Shown: in pieces, positions 50,253 to 60,434 of the stretch
How the letters are laid out: every line of letters begins with the position of its first letter
Position numbering within the stretch: the stretch's first letter is position 1
Translations under genes and position numbers: made by a program
NCBI GenBank assembly: GCA_023150875.1
Contig: JAKLKC010000003.1
Location: forward strand, 124,001-188,000
Length of the DNA: 64,000 bases
Reading direction: 5' to 3'
Origin: Myxococcota bacterium
Lineage (GTDB): Bacteria; Myxococcota_A; UBA796; UBA9615; JAKLKC01
The notes under the pieces: model-generated
What the model was told of the DNA's origin: nothing
Seen by the model: the letters and a program-made list of their open reading frames with translations, nothing else
The model's database searches: none

Positions 50253-51851
50253 TCAGGAGTCGCTCTGCATCCACACGGGGATGTGGTTGCCGCTGGTCGT
50301 GTCCTGCCCCGGGAGGTGCAGGGCCGGGTAGGAGGTGACCCCGCCCGCGGCGTCCACCACCAGGGGGGCGATCCACACCTGGGGGACGCCGTACTCCCGG
50401 GTGGACGAGAAGGTCAGCAGGTACCACCGGTCGGTGTCCAGGTCCTGCCAGCCCGGCGCCCACTTGGGGATGGAGTTCTGCACCCCGGGGCTGACCTGCC
50501 CGAGCTCCGGGGCGGGATCGTTGGCCCCCAGGCGGAGGGCGGCTCCCCCCGCGGCGGGCACCAGCCAGACCTCGGCGGTGGGGGCGCCGTGGGGGGCGTC
50601 CGAGGCGCGGTTGAAGGCCAGCCACCGCCCGTCCGGCGCGTACTGGGGGAAGGTCTCGTACCACCCCGACTCCGACGCGCCCGCCAGGGGGGAGGCCGCG
50701 CCCCCGTACCCGTCGGCGTAGGGGACGGTCCAGATGTCGCACACGACGCCGTAGGCGAGGCTCGACGCCGCGTACTCCGTCGACACGTAGGCCACGCTCT
50801 GCCCGTCGGGGGACCAGGCGGGCTCGGCCTGGTACAGGGAGTCGCCGGAGGCGGCGACGTCGGTGATCACGCCGCTGAGGAGTCCCACCGACTTCAGGTG
50901 CCCGTCGCGGTAGACCACGAGGCGAGGGTCCGCCTCCGTCCAGAAGGCGGGGCTGATGGCGGGCCAGCCGGCGTCGGGGGTGCCGAAGAGGGACGCGGCG
51001 GCGCTGCTCATCCCCCCCATGGGGAGCAGGTCCGCGGTGTCCACCACGTCGACCCCGTAGCCCTCGGCCCCACAGCAGTTCTGCCACGCCTGGGTGGCGA
51101 GCCACCGGCCGTCGGGGCTGCCGACGTGGCACCCCACGCACCGCCCGCCGTTGGTGCTCGGCCCATAGAGGTAGCTCGGCGCCGTCTCGCCCAGGCGGAC
51201 CGAGATCAGGGCGCCGTCGTAGGACGTGGTCCAGTAGACGATCCGCCCCGGGGCGCCGAAGGAGAGGACCACGAAGGTCCGGGGCGCCGAGGAGGTCCAG
51301 GGCCCCGACACCAGGGTCCCACCCGCGGCGTCCACCACCGCCCCCGTCACCCGCAGCGTGGCGGGCAGCCCCGGCGCCACCATGCCCAGGACGTCCCACG
51401 TCGCGGGATCGGGGGTCCACGAGGTCTCGGTCGTCACCACCCGCAACGGGCACTCCTCGTTGGGTACCTCCACCTCCACCAGGAAGGCCGTGGCGCCCCC
51501 GCCTCCGGCCAGCCAGGACCAGCGGGGCGCGGGCCAGTTGCCGGGGTAGCGGGTCTCGTCCTGGGGATAGACGGGCGCCGGGGCGAGGGAGTCGTCCGGG
51601 GACGGCGAGGCCATGAGGGCCGCCCACGCCGCCTGCGCCTCCCCGGCGACGACGGGGTCGCCGCAGAAGTGGTCGTACAGGGGGGGTGGAGCGGAGTCGT
51701 CGTCGCCGGTCCCCGTCCCGTCGTCGTCGCCCCCGGGCGCCCCGTCGTCGTCCACCGGGGGATCCCCCGTGTCGAAGCCCGGCCCGCAGCCCGCCGCCAG
51801 GCCCAGCAGCGCCGCGAGCACCCTTCCCCCGATCCCGAGCCCGCCGTCCAT
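50253..51851 (-). CDS. TolB-like beta-propeller lipoprotein with a CxxCH motif
   Basis: A 532-residue lipoprotein (lipobox LAAGC) with an acidic Asp/Gly linker (DDDG and DDDSAPPP units), a fibronectin-like segment and a WD40/TolB-type propeller (QAEPAWSPDGQSVAYVST, YAPDGRWLAFNRAS). One CVGCH motif sits in GGRCVGCHVGSPDGRWLATQ at the first propeller blade. CxxCH is a c-type heme site, but in this family the motif usually heads a PD40-like repeat and heme is not assured. Probably outer-membrane or periplasmic. Start ATG 51851. Confidence 0.82.
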   Translation of the reverse strand: MDGGLGIGGRVLAALLGLAAGCGPGFDTGDPPVDDDGAPGGDDDGTGTGDDDSAPPPLYDHFCGDPVVAGEAQAAWAALMASPSPDDSLAPAPVYPQDETRYPGNWPAPRWSWLAGGGGATAFLVEVEVPNEECPLRVVTTETSWTPDPATWDVLGMVAPGLPATLRVTGAVVDAAGGTLVSGPWTSSAPRTFVVLSFGAPGRIVYWTTSYDGALISVRLGETAPSYLYGPSTNGGRCVGCHVGSPDGRWLATQAWQNCCGAEGYGVDVVDTADLLPMGGMSSAAASLFGTPDAGWPAISPAFWTEADPRLVVYRDGHLKSVGLLSGVITDVAASGDSLYQAEPAWSPDGQSVAYVSTEYAASSLAYGVVCDIWTVPYADGYGGAASPLAGASESGWYETFPQYAPDGRWLAFNRASDAPHGAPTAEVWLVPAAGGAALRLGANDPAPELGQVSPGVQNSIPKWAPGWQDLDTDRWYLLTFSSTREYGVPQVWIAPLVVDAAGGVTSYPALHLPGQDTTSGNHIPVWMQSDS

Positions 51852-51939
51852 CGGATCCGCTCCCGGCCGTTCGCCTGCCCGGAGTGTACCCCGGCGACCC
51901 CCCGGCGCGCGCCGCGGGACCGCGAACGCCGGCTTCCGT

Positions 51940-51959
51940 CCGGGCGAAACCTCGCCCGG
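51940..51959. promoter_or_regulatory. Perfect 8-base inverted repeat in the divergent gap
   Basis: CCGGGCGA (51940-51947) and TCGCCCGG (51952-51959) flank AACC in the 246-base gap between the TolB-like lipoprotein and the zinc-finger gene. It could be an operator or an RNA hairpin in one leader. No other structure is obvious in the gap. Confidence 0.4.
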
Positions 51960-52097
51960 CGGGCAGGAACGCGGCCTGCTGAAGAGCTCGCCGAACACCG
52001 GGACGCCGCGACGACGCCGCGGGCCACGCCCCCGCGCGTCCGGGCCCCTCCGGGGCCTCCCGTCGCGGCGGGAGCGCCCGAGACGCGGAGGCACGGG

Positions 52098-52802
52098 ATG
52101 AAGCGCTACTATTGCCCCCACTGCGGCGAGCGCAGGCTCTCGCTGGAGATCGACCCGCGCCTGGGGGTGGACCCCGCCGTCCTGGCCTGCCTCGTCTGCG
52201 GCTTCCGCCTCTACGGCGAGGAGGCGGTCCGGGACCTGGTGGCCCGCCAGGACGACGGGATCGTCAGCTTCCCCTCCCAGCCGCCGGACGTCTCCACGCC
52301 TCCCGCGGTGGAGCCTGCCCCGCGGCGCCCCGACGCCTCCGCCCCGGCGGAGGTGGCGCACGCCCGGCGGCGGGGCGGCCGGGCCGTGCCCTGTTCCCTG
52401 TGCGGGGCACCGGTCTGGCGGCGTCCGTGGGACGTCCGCGCCAGCGGATCGGGGCACTTCTTCTGCTGCCGCGAGCACTTGTACGAGCACCGCCGCCGGA
52501 CGTTCGGCGGCAGGAGCGCCTCCGGCGTCGCCCACCTGGAGCCGGTGGTCCCCGAGAACGAGCGGGTGGGACGGGTCCGCCCCCCCAAGCGGGCCCACCG
52601 CCGGGACGACCGGCGGGGCGCCCAGGCGGTCACCTGCGCCCTGTGCGGGCAGAGGGTGTGGCGCCGTCCGTGGGACGTCCGGGACTCCAAGTCGGGGCTG
52701 TTCTTCTGCAGCCGCGAGCACCGGACCCGCTTCGGCCGCCGCGGGCGCCCGGAGACCCGCACCAAGCCCGCCCCCACCCTTCCCCACAAGCAGGCGAGCT
52801 GA
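52098..52802 (+). CDS. Three-zinc-finger protein with duplicated WRRPWDVR finger
   Basis: A 234-residue cytoplasmic protein. The N-terminus is a zinc ribbon (YYCPHCGERR ... LACLVCGFRLYG). Two later fingers are near copies: CSLCGAPVWRRPWDVRASGS with HFFCCREH, and CALCGQRVWRRPWDVRDSKS with LFFCSREH. Each gives a C-x2-C ... C-x3-H set. The pattern resembles the small CxxC...FCSxxC fingers attached to HNH nucleases and phage proteins, but no nuclease motif follows. Basic linkers suggest nucleic-acid binding. Function unknown. Confidence 0.75.
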   Translation: MKRYYCPHCGERRLSLEIDPRLGVDPAVLACLVCGFRLYGEEAVRDLVARQDDGIVSFPSQPPDVSTPPAVEPAPRRPDASAPAEVAHARRRGGRAVPCSLCGAPVWRRPWDVRASGSGHFFCCREHLYEHRRRTFGGRSASGVAHLEPVVPENERVGRVRPPKRAHRRDDRRGAQAVTCALCGQRVWRRPWDVRDSKSGLFFCSREHRTRFGRRGRPETRTKPAPTLPHKQAS

Positions 52803-52868
52803 TCCCGACAGCGGGGCGCGCGTCCCCCGCGGATTGCGCCCCCGTGGCGGGGGCACTACCCTTGGGGC

Positions 52869-53582
52869 ATGGTGGGCCTCGTCGGCGCATTCTTCGACTT
52901 CGACCGGACCCTGATCGCCGAGAACAGCGCCGCGTCGTGGGTGCGGCGGGAGGTCCGGGAGGGTCGCCTCGGACGCCGGCAGGCCGCCCAGGCGGGCCTG
53001 TGGTTCGCCGCGTACCACCTGGGGTTCGCCGACCTGCACTCGGCGTTCGCCAAGGGGGCCTCGTCCATCCGCGGGCAGGCGGAGTCCGACATGGCGGGGC
53101 GCACCCGGAGGTGGTTCGAGGAGGAGATCCGCGCCACCCTGCTGCCCGACGCCGTGGACGCGGTGGAGGAGCACCGGCGGCGGGGCCATCACCTGGTGCT
53201 GCTGACCTCGTCCTCCCCCTACGTGGCCGAGCCGGCGGCGGAGCTGCTGGGCCTGGACGGCTACCTGTGCACCCGCTTCGCCGTGGACGGCGACGGTCTC
53301 TTCACGGGCGAGCTGGTCCTGCCCATCTGCTACCACGAGGGGAAGGTCACCCACGCCCGGGAGTACGCCTCCGCCCGGGGCGTCGACCTGGAGCGGTCCT
53401 ACTTCTACACCGACTCCTTCAGCGACCTGCCGATGCTCCTGGCGGTGGGGGTCCCCCGGGTGGTCAACCCCGATCCCCGCCTGCGGCGGGAGGCGCGGCG
53501 GCGGGGGTGGGAGGTGCTGACCTGGGCACCCGGGGCGCGGGCCGGCGGCGAGTCGGAGCGCGGCGCGCGGGCCGGGAGCTGA
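52869..53582 (+). CDS. HAD-IB family hydrolase (SerB/CicA-like)
   Basis: A 237-residue HAD phosphatase: FFDFDRTLIAEN (nucleophile DxD), LVLLTSSSPYVAE (motif II Ser), HEGKVTHAREYA (motif III Lys) and FYTDSFSDLPML (motif IV Asp pair). The subfamily includes phosphoserine phosphatase-like and CicA-type enzymes acting on small or lipid phosphates. The start ATG follows closely the candidate leader CTACCCTTGGGGC. The final 20 residues are Gly/Arg/Ala-rich and probably disordered. Confidence 0.92.
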   Translation: MVGLVGAFFDFDRTLIAENSAASWVRREVREGRLGRRQAAQAGLWFAAYHLGFADLHSAFAKGASSIRGQAESDMAGRTRRWFEEEIRATLLPDAVDAVEEHRRRGHHLVLLTSSSPYVAEPAAELLGLDGYLCTRFAVDGDGLFTGELVLPICYHEGKVTHAREYASARGVDLERSYFYTDSFSDLPMLLAVGVPRVVNPDPRLRREARRRGWEVLTWAPGARAGGESERGARAGS

Positions 53583-53597
53583 GGCCTCCGGGGCCGC

Positions 53598-54044
53598 CTA
53601 CCTGGACTTCCGGCGGTGGACGATGGTCCACCCCGCCGGGATCGCCAGGAGGGCGATGGCGGTGGAGGCCACCAGCCAGGGCGTGTCCTGCACCAGGTGG
53701 CGGACGGGGGCCTTCAGGGGGCACGCCCGGTCCCAGTGGACGTCGAAGCGGTCGCGGTACTGCCGGATGTGGAGGCCCCGCCCGTCGGGCAGGGTGAAGC
53801 GCCAGTCCGCCTCCTGGCCGTACCAGAGCCCGCGGTGCCGCACGAAGCCCGCCTCGCCGGGTTCGGGGACCGACCCCCGCGGGACGCGGTGGGGCACGTG
53901 GGCGAGGGCCGCCAGGGCCTGGTGGCAGATGGCGTGCCAGGCGTCGTGGAGGCCGTGCAGCACGGCCTGGGCGGCGACGGGCAGGGGCGTGCCGATGACT
54001 TCCTCGATGGCGGTGGTGATGCCGGCTTCGGTAGGGGCGCTCAC
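53598..54044 (-). CDS. Tail-anchored membrane protein of unknown function
   Basis: A 148-residue protein. The soluble part has IGTPLPVAAQAVLHGLHDAW, HAICHQALAALAHV, WYGQEADWRFTLPDGRGLH and YRDRFDVHWDRACPL. A single C-terminal helix follows (PWLVASTAIALLAIPAGWTI), then VHRRKSR, so it is tail-anchored with the bulk on one membrane face. No family recognised. GTG at 54044 with GGGAGG close upstream. Divergent from the XRE regulator, which may control it. Confidence 0.7.
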   Translation of the reverse strand: MSAPTEAGITTAIEEVIGTPLPVAAQAVLHGLHDAWHAICHQALAALAHVPHRVPRGSVPEPGEAGFVRHRGLWYGQEADWRFTLPDGRGLHIRQYRDRFDVHWDRACPLKAPVRHLVQDTPWLVASTAIALLAIPAGWTIVHRRKSR

Positions 54045-54081
54045 GGGGACCTCCCGCTGCGGTGACGCGCCAATCGCGAGT

Positions 54082-54132
54082 GCTCATTCATTATTGCATT
54101 GCTTTTCGGTCCCGACTAGCCAAACTATCGAA
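54082..54132. promoter_or_regulatory. AT-rich divergent promoter region
   Basis: An AT-rich island between the tail-anchored gene and the XRE gene. For the rightward gene, TTGCAT (54094-54099) and TAGCCA (54117-54122) are 17 bases apart. Repeated GCATTGC/ATTCATTATTGC words may be binding sites for the XRE regulator itself. Confidence 0.45.
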
Positions 54133-54176
54133 TGCGGCGAAAGAAACCGGCCCGGGCTCGGGCCGCGGGAGCGTGG

Positions 54177-54659
54177 ATGAGCGAGGTGTTCACCGGTGCC
54201 GGGATCGGTCACGGAGACTCGGAGGCCGGCGGGGCGCCGGAGGCCCCGGAGGGGCTCCTCCCCATCGAGCCCGAGGCCCTCCTGGTCCTGGCGGGCGCGG
54301 TCGTCTCGTCGCTCCGGGAGGAGAGGGGCTGGTCCCAGCAGGGGCTGGCCGAGAGGGCGGGCATGTCCCAGGCGGCGGTGTCCCGCGTCGAGAGGGGTCT
54401 GTCGCCCCTGGGCCTCGCGGACCTCACCCGCCTCGCCGCCACCTTCGGCCTTAAGGGGAGCGACCTGGTGGCCCGCATCGAGCAGGCCCGGGCGGAAGCG
54501 GAGCGCCTGGCCTTCGGGAGCGCCCCCAAGGTGAGCGCCGCCCGGGGCTGGTGGGCGGGCCTCAAGGCCACGGCGGGTGCGGCGGGAGTGGCCGGGGCCG
54601 TCGCCCTCGCCGCCTCCCTCGCCGTCCGCAAGGCGGCCTCCCGCGGCTCGCGGCGCTGA
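54177..54659 (+). CDS. XRE-family helix-turn-helix regulator with C-terminal membrane helix
   Basis: A 160-residue protein. The HTH domain is LREERGWSQQGLAERAGMSQ then AAVSRVERGLSPLGLADLTRL. The C-terminus has a hydrophobic stretch (AGAAGVAGAVALAASLAVRK), so it may be membrane-tethered. ATG 54177 has GGGAG about six bases upstream; an in-frame ATG at 54132 adds a basic leader and lies in the promoter. It probably regulates itself and the divergent tail-anchored protein. Confidence 0.82.
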   Translation: MSEVFTGAGIGHGDSEAGGAPEAPEGLLPIEPEALLVLAGAVVSSLREERGWSQQGLAERAGMSQAAVSRVERGLSPLGLADLTRLAATFGLKGSDLVARIEQARAEAERLAFGSAPKVSAARGWWAGLKATAGAAGVAGAVALAASLAVRKAASRGSRR

Positions 54660-54701
54660 TCCCGCGGGCCCCTCCCGCTCCGGCTCCCCGCCGATCGCCC
54701 C

Positions 54702-54716
54702 TGGCATCGGTGTTGC
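54702..54716 (+). promoter_or_regulatory. Candidate sigma-54 (-24/-12) promoter of the rhodanese-like gene
   Basis: TGGCATCGGTGTTGC has the GG and GC dinucleotides exactly ten bases apart and matches the TGGCAC/TTGC blocks with one or two changes. It lies 51 bases before the start codon at 54768, giving a leader of about 40 bases. No activator site was recognised upstream. Confidence 0.4.
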
Positions 54717-54767
54717 CCCTCCCTGCCGGACGGGGGCGAGGAGGCTCCCGAGGGAGGCGGTCCGACG

Positions 54768-55034
54768 ATGGACGAGCGAAGCACCGGTGCGGACGGGGTC
54801 CAGTCCCGGGAGCAGGTGGTGGACGTGCGGCCCCCCGAGGGCCACGCCGACGGGCACCCCCCCGGGGCCCGGGGGATCCCCCTCCCTCGCCTCGCCGCCC
54901 TGGCGGACCGCCTGGACCGCGACCGACCGGTGCGGATCTGGGCGGGCACGGGGCGGAGCGCCCGCTTCGCGTGGAAGGCGGTGAAGGTCTTGCGGGACCT
55001 GGGCTTCAGGGACGTGGAGCCCCTGGGGGGCTAG
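54768..55034 (+). CDS. Single-domain rhodanese-like protein lacking the catalytic cysteine
   Basis: An 88-residue protein with rhodanese features: VVDVRPPEGHADGHPPGARG, then IPLPRLAAL, and the active-site loop region VRIWAGTGRSA followed by a Gly-rich C-terminal helix and strand. In active rhodanese the loop starts with Cys; here W58 or A59 occupies that place, so persulfide transfer is impossible by the usual route. It may bind a partner or ligand instead. GGAGG lies eleven bases upstream. Followed by the convergent MopE-like gene. Confidence 0.78.
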   Translation: MDERSTGADGVQSREQVVDVRPPEGHADGHPPGARGIPLPRLAALADRLDRDRPVRIWAGTGRSARFAWKAVKVLRDLGFRDVEPLGG

Positions 55035-55043
55035 AGGCGGGGA

Positions 55044-57938
<2,895 letters not shown>

Positions 57939-58057
57939 GGTCTCTCCGGGCCGTGTGCGGGGGGGCCACGGACGTGGCGGGATCCCTACGGCATGGGCCA
58001 GGATAGCGGTGGTCGGAGCGCGGGCGCAAGCGCGAACGTCGCCGCCGCGCGGATCGG

Positions 58058-59665
58058 GTGAAGTCGTTGAGGATCCTGCTGCTCCAGTGCGAGCTCGAAC
58101 ACCCCCACCAGCCCCCCCACCTGGCGATGGCCCTGTACGCCCCGGACCTGGAGGCGGACGGGCACGCCGTGGAGGCGCTGCTGGTCCACCCGACGGCGAT
58201 GGGGGCCCTGGAGGAGCGGCTGCGCCGGGACCCGCCCGACCTGGTGGCCCTGGACGCGGTCTTCCCCCTGGACCTGGTCGCGCGGATCCGAGGGGCCGCT
58301 CCCGGGGCCCTGCTGGTGGTGGGGGGGCACGCCGCCGCCCAGCACGCCCTCCGGGGCCGGGTCGACGTGGCCATCGTCGGCGACGGCCGGGCCGCCCTGC
58401 GCCGGCTCGCCGCCGACCCGTCGCGCGCGGGGGAGGTCCCCGGCGCCCTGTTCCGGGACGCCTCGGGGAGGCTCGACGCCGGCCCCCCGCCGGATCCCGC
58501 CCGGGACCCCATGGCGGACCTCTTCCCCTTCCGGCCCCGGCTCCGCTGGGGGCACCTGGGCCCGGCCCGGGGTCCCGACGACCACCTGAACGCCCCGTCC
58601 ATCGTCGCGGAGTCGGGCTGCCCTTGGGAGGCCCCCCTCGCCCGGGAGCCCTCGTGGCGCGACGTGCCGCCGCGACTGCCGGACGCCGACCTGTCCCCCG
58701 CGGCGGCCCGCCTGATCGCCGAGGCCCTGGTGGGGAACGCCCGGGGCTGCACCTTCTGCTCGTTCCGCTACCAGCCCTATCGCCGTCGTGCCGTCGCCGC
58801 GGCGCTCCCCGCCCTGGTGGAGCAGGCGAGGTGGATGGTGCGGCAGGAGGGGGCCCGCTCCCTCTCCCTCCAGACCGAGTCCCCCTTCCCCTACGTCGTG
58901 CCGCTGCTGGACGCCCTGGAGGCGGACGGGATCCGCCTCGCCGAGCTGCGGATCCGGGGGTTCCCCCGGGGGATCCTCGGCGCGGAGGGGGAGCTGCGGG
59001 AGGCCGTTCCCCGGGCGCGGCGCTCGGGCACGCGGTTGACGCTCCACCAGGTGGGTTTCGAGTCCTTCGCCGAGGCGGACCTCGCCCTCTTCCACAAGGG
59101 GATCGGCGCCGCCGACAACCGGCGCTGCGCGCGGCTGCTGGCCTCGCTGGAGGCGGAGCACGGCCCGGACGTCTTCACCGGGACCCGGGGCCACGGCCTC
59201 GTCCCGTTCCACCCCTGGGCCACCCTCGACACCCTCCGGGACAACTTCGAGGCGGTGATGTCGGACGCGCCCTTCCTCCGGAGCCGCCTCTCGCCCTTCC
59301 AGCGCCTGGAGCTGTACGGCGAGTGGATCCCGGTCTTCTGGAGGGCCCGGGACGAGGGCCTGGCGGTGCCGGTGGACGGCGCGTTCGGCTGGGACTGGCG
59401 CTTCCGGGACCCGGCGGTGGCGGACCTGGACCGGGCGCTGCGCGGGGCGTGGGCCCGCCTGGACGCCCTGACGGCTCCCCCCCCGGGGGCCGCGTCCTCG
59501 CTGCGGGCGGCGTGGGAGGCCCGCCGTCGCACCGTCCTCGCCGCCGAGCGCCCCCGCCTCTTCCGGGACTCCCTCGCCGCGGCCCGGGAGGGCGGCGACG
59601 ACCCCCGGGAGAGGGCCCGGGGCTTGCGCGCCGTCGCCGAGGCGATGGAGGGGCGCCTGGGGTGA
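58058..59665 (+). CDS. Radical-SAM-like/B12-binding-like protein with incomplete cluster motif
   Basis: A 535-residue protein. The N-terminal region resembles a B12-binding Rossmann half ([20 protein letters not shown], then [14 protein letters not shown] and [14 protein letters not shown]), like B12-dependent radical SAM enzymes. The SAM region reads ESGCPW, then about 60 residues later [17 protein letters not shown] and [11 protein letters not shown]. Only CxxC of the normal CxxxCxxC is visible, with Asn where the first Cys should be; the ESGC Cys may supply it or the protein may be degenerate. Substrate unknown. Stand-alone gene. Confidence 0.65.
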   Translation: MKSLRILLLQCELEHPHQPPHLAMALYAPDLEADGHAVEALLVHPTAMGALEERLRRDPPDLVALDAVFPLDLVARIRGAAPGALLVVGGHAAAQHALRGRVDVAIVGDGRAALRRLAADPSRAGEVPGALFRDASGRLDAGPPPDPARDPMADLFPFRPRLRWGHLGPARGPDDHLNAPSIVAESGCPWEAPLAREPSWRDVPPRLPDADLSPAAARLIAEALVGNARGCTFCSFRYQPYRRRAVAAALPALVEQARWMVRQEGARSLSLQTESPFPYVVPLLDALEADGIRLAELRIRGFPRGILGAEGELREAVPRARRSGTRLTLHQVGFESFAEADLALFHKGIGAADNRRCARLLASLEAEHGPDVFTGTRGHGLVPFHPWATLDTLRDNFEAVMSDAPFLRSRLSPFQRLELYGEWIPVFWRARDEGLAVPVDGAFGWDWRFRDPAVADLDRALRGAWARLDALTAPPPGAASSLRAAWEARRRTVLAAERPRLFRDSLAAAREGGDDPRERARGLRAVAEAMEGRLG

Positions 59666-59779
59666 GGGTGGAAAGCCGCTCCCGGGCCGCCACCGCGCTC
59701 GGCGTTCATCCTCGAACCCTCACCCGGGTGCTGAACCGAGGAGCGGGGCGGCCCGGAGCCCCCGCCGCGCCACCGGATC

Positions 59780-59806
59780 GGACAGATCTGTCCGACAGAA
59801 CTGTCC
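59780..59806. promoter_or_regulatory. Tandem palindromic activator sites upstream of a sigma-54-like promoter
   Basis: GGACAGATCTGTCC (59780-59793) is a perfect 14-base palindrome. It is followed at once by GACAGAACTGTCC (59794-59806), a second copy sharing the GACAG/CTGTC arms. The pair lies 65-90 bases upstream of the -24/-12 element at 59870, the usual place for an enhancer-binding protein. Confidence 0.6.
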
Positions 59807-59869
59807 ACCAGGACCGATCAGTCCACGCAGACGTGAACGCAACCCATTGAAACTACGAGACTTCCGCCT

Positions 59870-59885
59870 TGGTACACCCAGTGCA
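59870..59885 (+). promoter_or_regulatory. Candidate sigma-54 (-24/-12) promoter of the 141-residue gene
   Basis: TGGTACACCCAGTGCA keeps the GG (59871-59872) and GC (59883-59884) dinucleotides ten bases apart with the TGG-N-AC and TGCA flanks. The predicted start of transcription is about 45 bases before the ATG at 59941. The adjacent tandem palindromes support the call. Confidence 0.5.
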
Positions 59886-59940
59886 GACCGCTGGCACCCG
59901 AGCGGCCGGCCCGGAGAGCCGGCCCGGAGGACCACGCGCC

Positions 59941-60366
59941 ATGATGTACCGACACACGACCCACCTTCGCGCCCTGTGGGTGAGCCTCCCCAACGGGGGC
60001 AAGGCCAGCTACGCCTTCCGCATCCCGGTCCCCCTGGGCGAGATGGTGCGCAACCTGCGGATCTGGGTGTTCATCTACTCCCGGAGCGCCTTGTGCTCCA
60101 TCTCCGTGGACGTCAACCACTCCGGGGACTCCCAGGCGAAGACCTACGCCGCCCACACGGTGAACGTCGTCAGCGAGGCCGAGGCCGGGACGGGGATCAC
60201 CCCACTGACCGGTCAGATCGCGCTGACGCCGAGCGGGACCCAGGGAGCCCTCGGGGGGATGCTGGGGTCGTTCGTGGAGATCGTGCTGCACGTGGAGGGA
60301 GACACTTCGGGGGCCGAACAGGGTGGCTTCGACGGCTACGTGATGTCCGAGGGGAACCCCTACTGA
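59941..60366 (+). CDS. Protein of unknown function under a sigma-54-like promoter
   Basis: A 141-residue protein without a clear signal peptide. Visible elements are ALWVSLPNGGKASYAFRIPV, LRIWVFIYSRSALCSISVDV, TVNVVSEAEAGTG and GSFVEIVLHVEGD, a beta-rich pattern like a small jelly-roll or structural protein. No family recognised. The start codon is the first of two ATGs (MMYRH), with GGAGG about nine bases upstream. The FG-GAP lipoprotein gene follows 68 bases later on the same strand and may be cotranscribed. Confidence 0.7.
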   Translation: MMYRHTTHLRALWVSLPNGGKASYAFRIPVPLGEMVRNLRIWVFIYSRSALCSISVDVNHSGDSQAKTYAAHTVNVVSEAEAGTGITPLTGQIALTPSGTQGALGGMLGSFVEIVLHVEGDTSGAEQGGFDGYVMSEGNPY

Positions 60367-60434
60367 CCGGCGCCGACCGCGGGGTGTCCAGGCCACCGTG
60401 GGCCCGGGCGCCCCGCGGGGCGAGGGGGTGTGTG

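Noticed and set aside
59847-60434. In-frame upstream extension of the FG-GAP lipoprotein
   Set aside because: It crosses the 141-residue gene in another frame; the ATG at 60435 begins a perfect lipoprotein signal.
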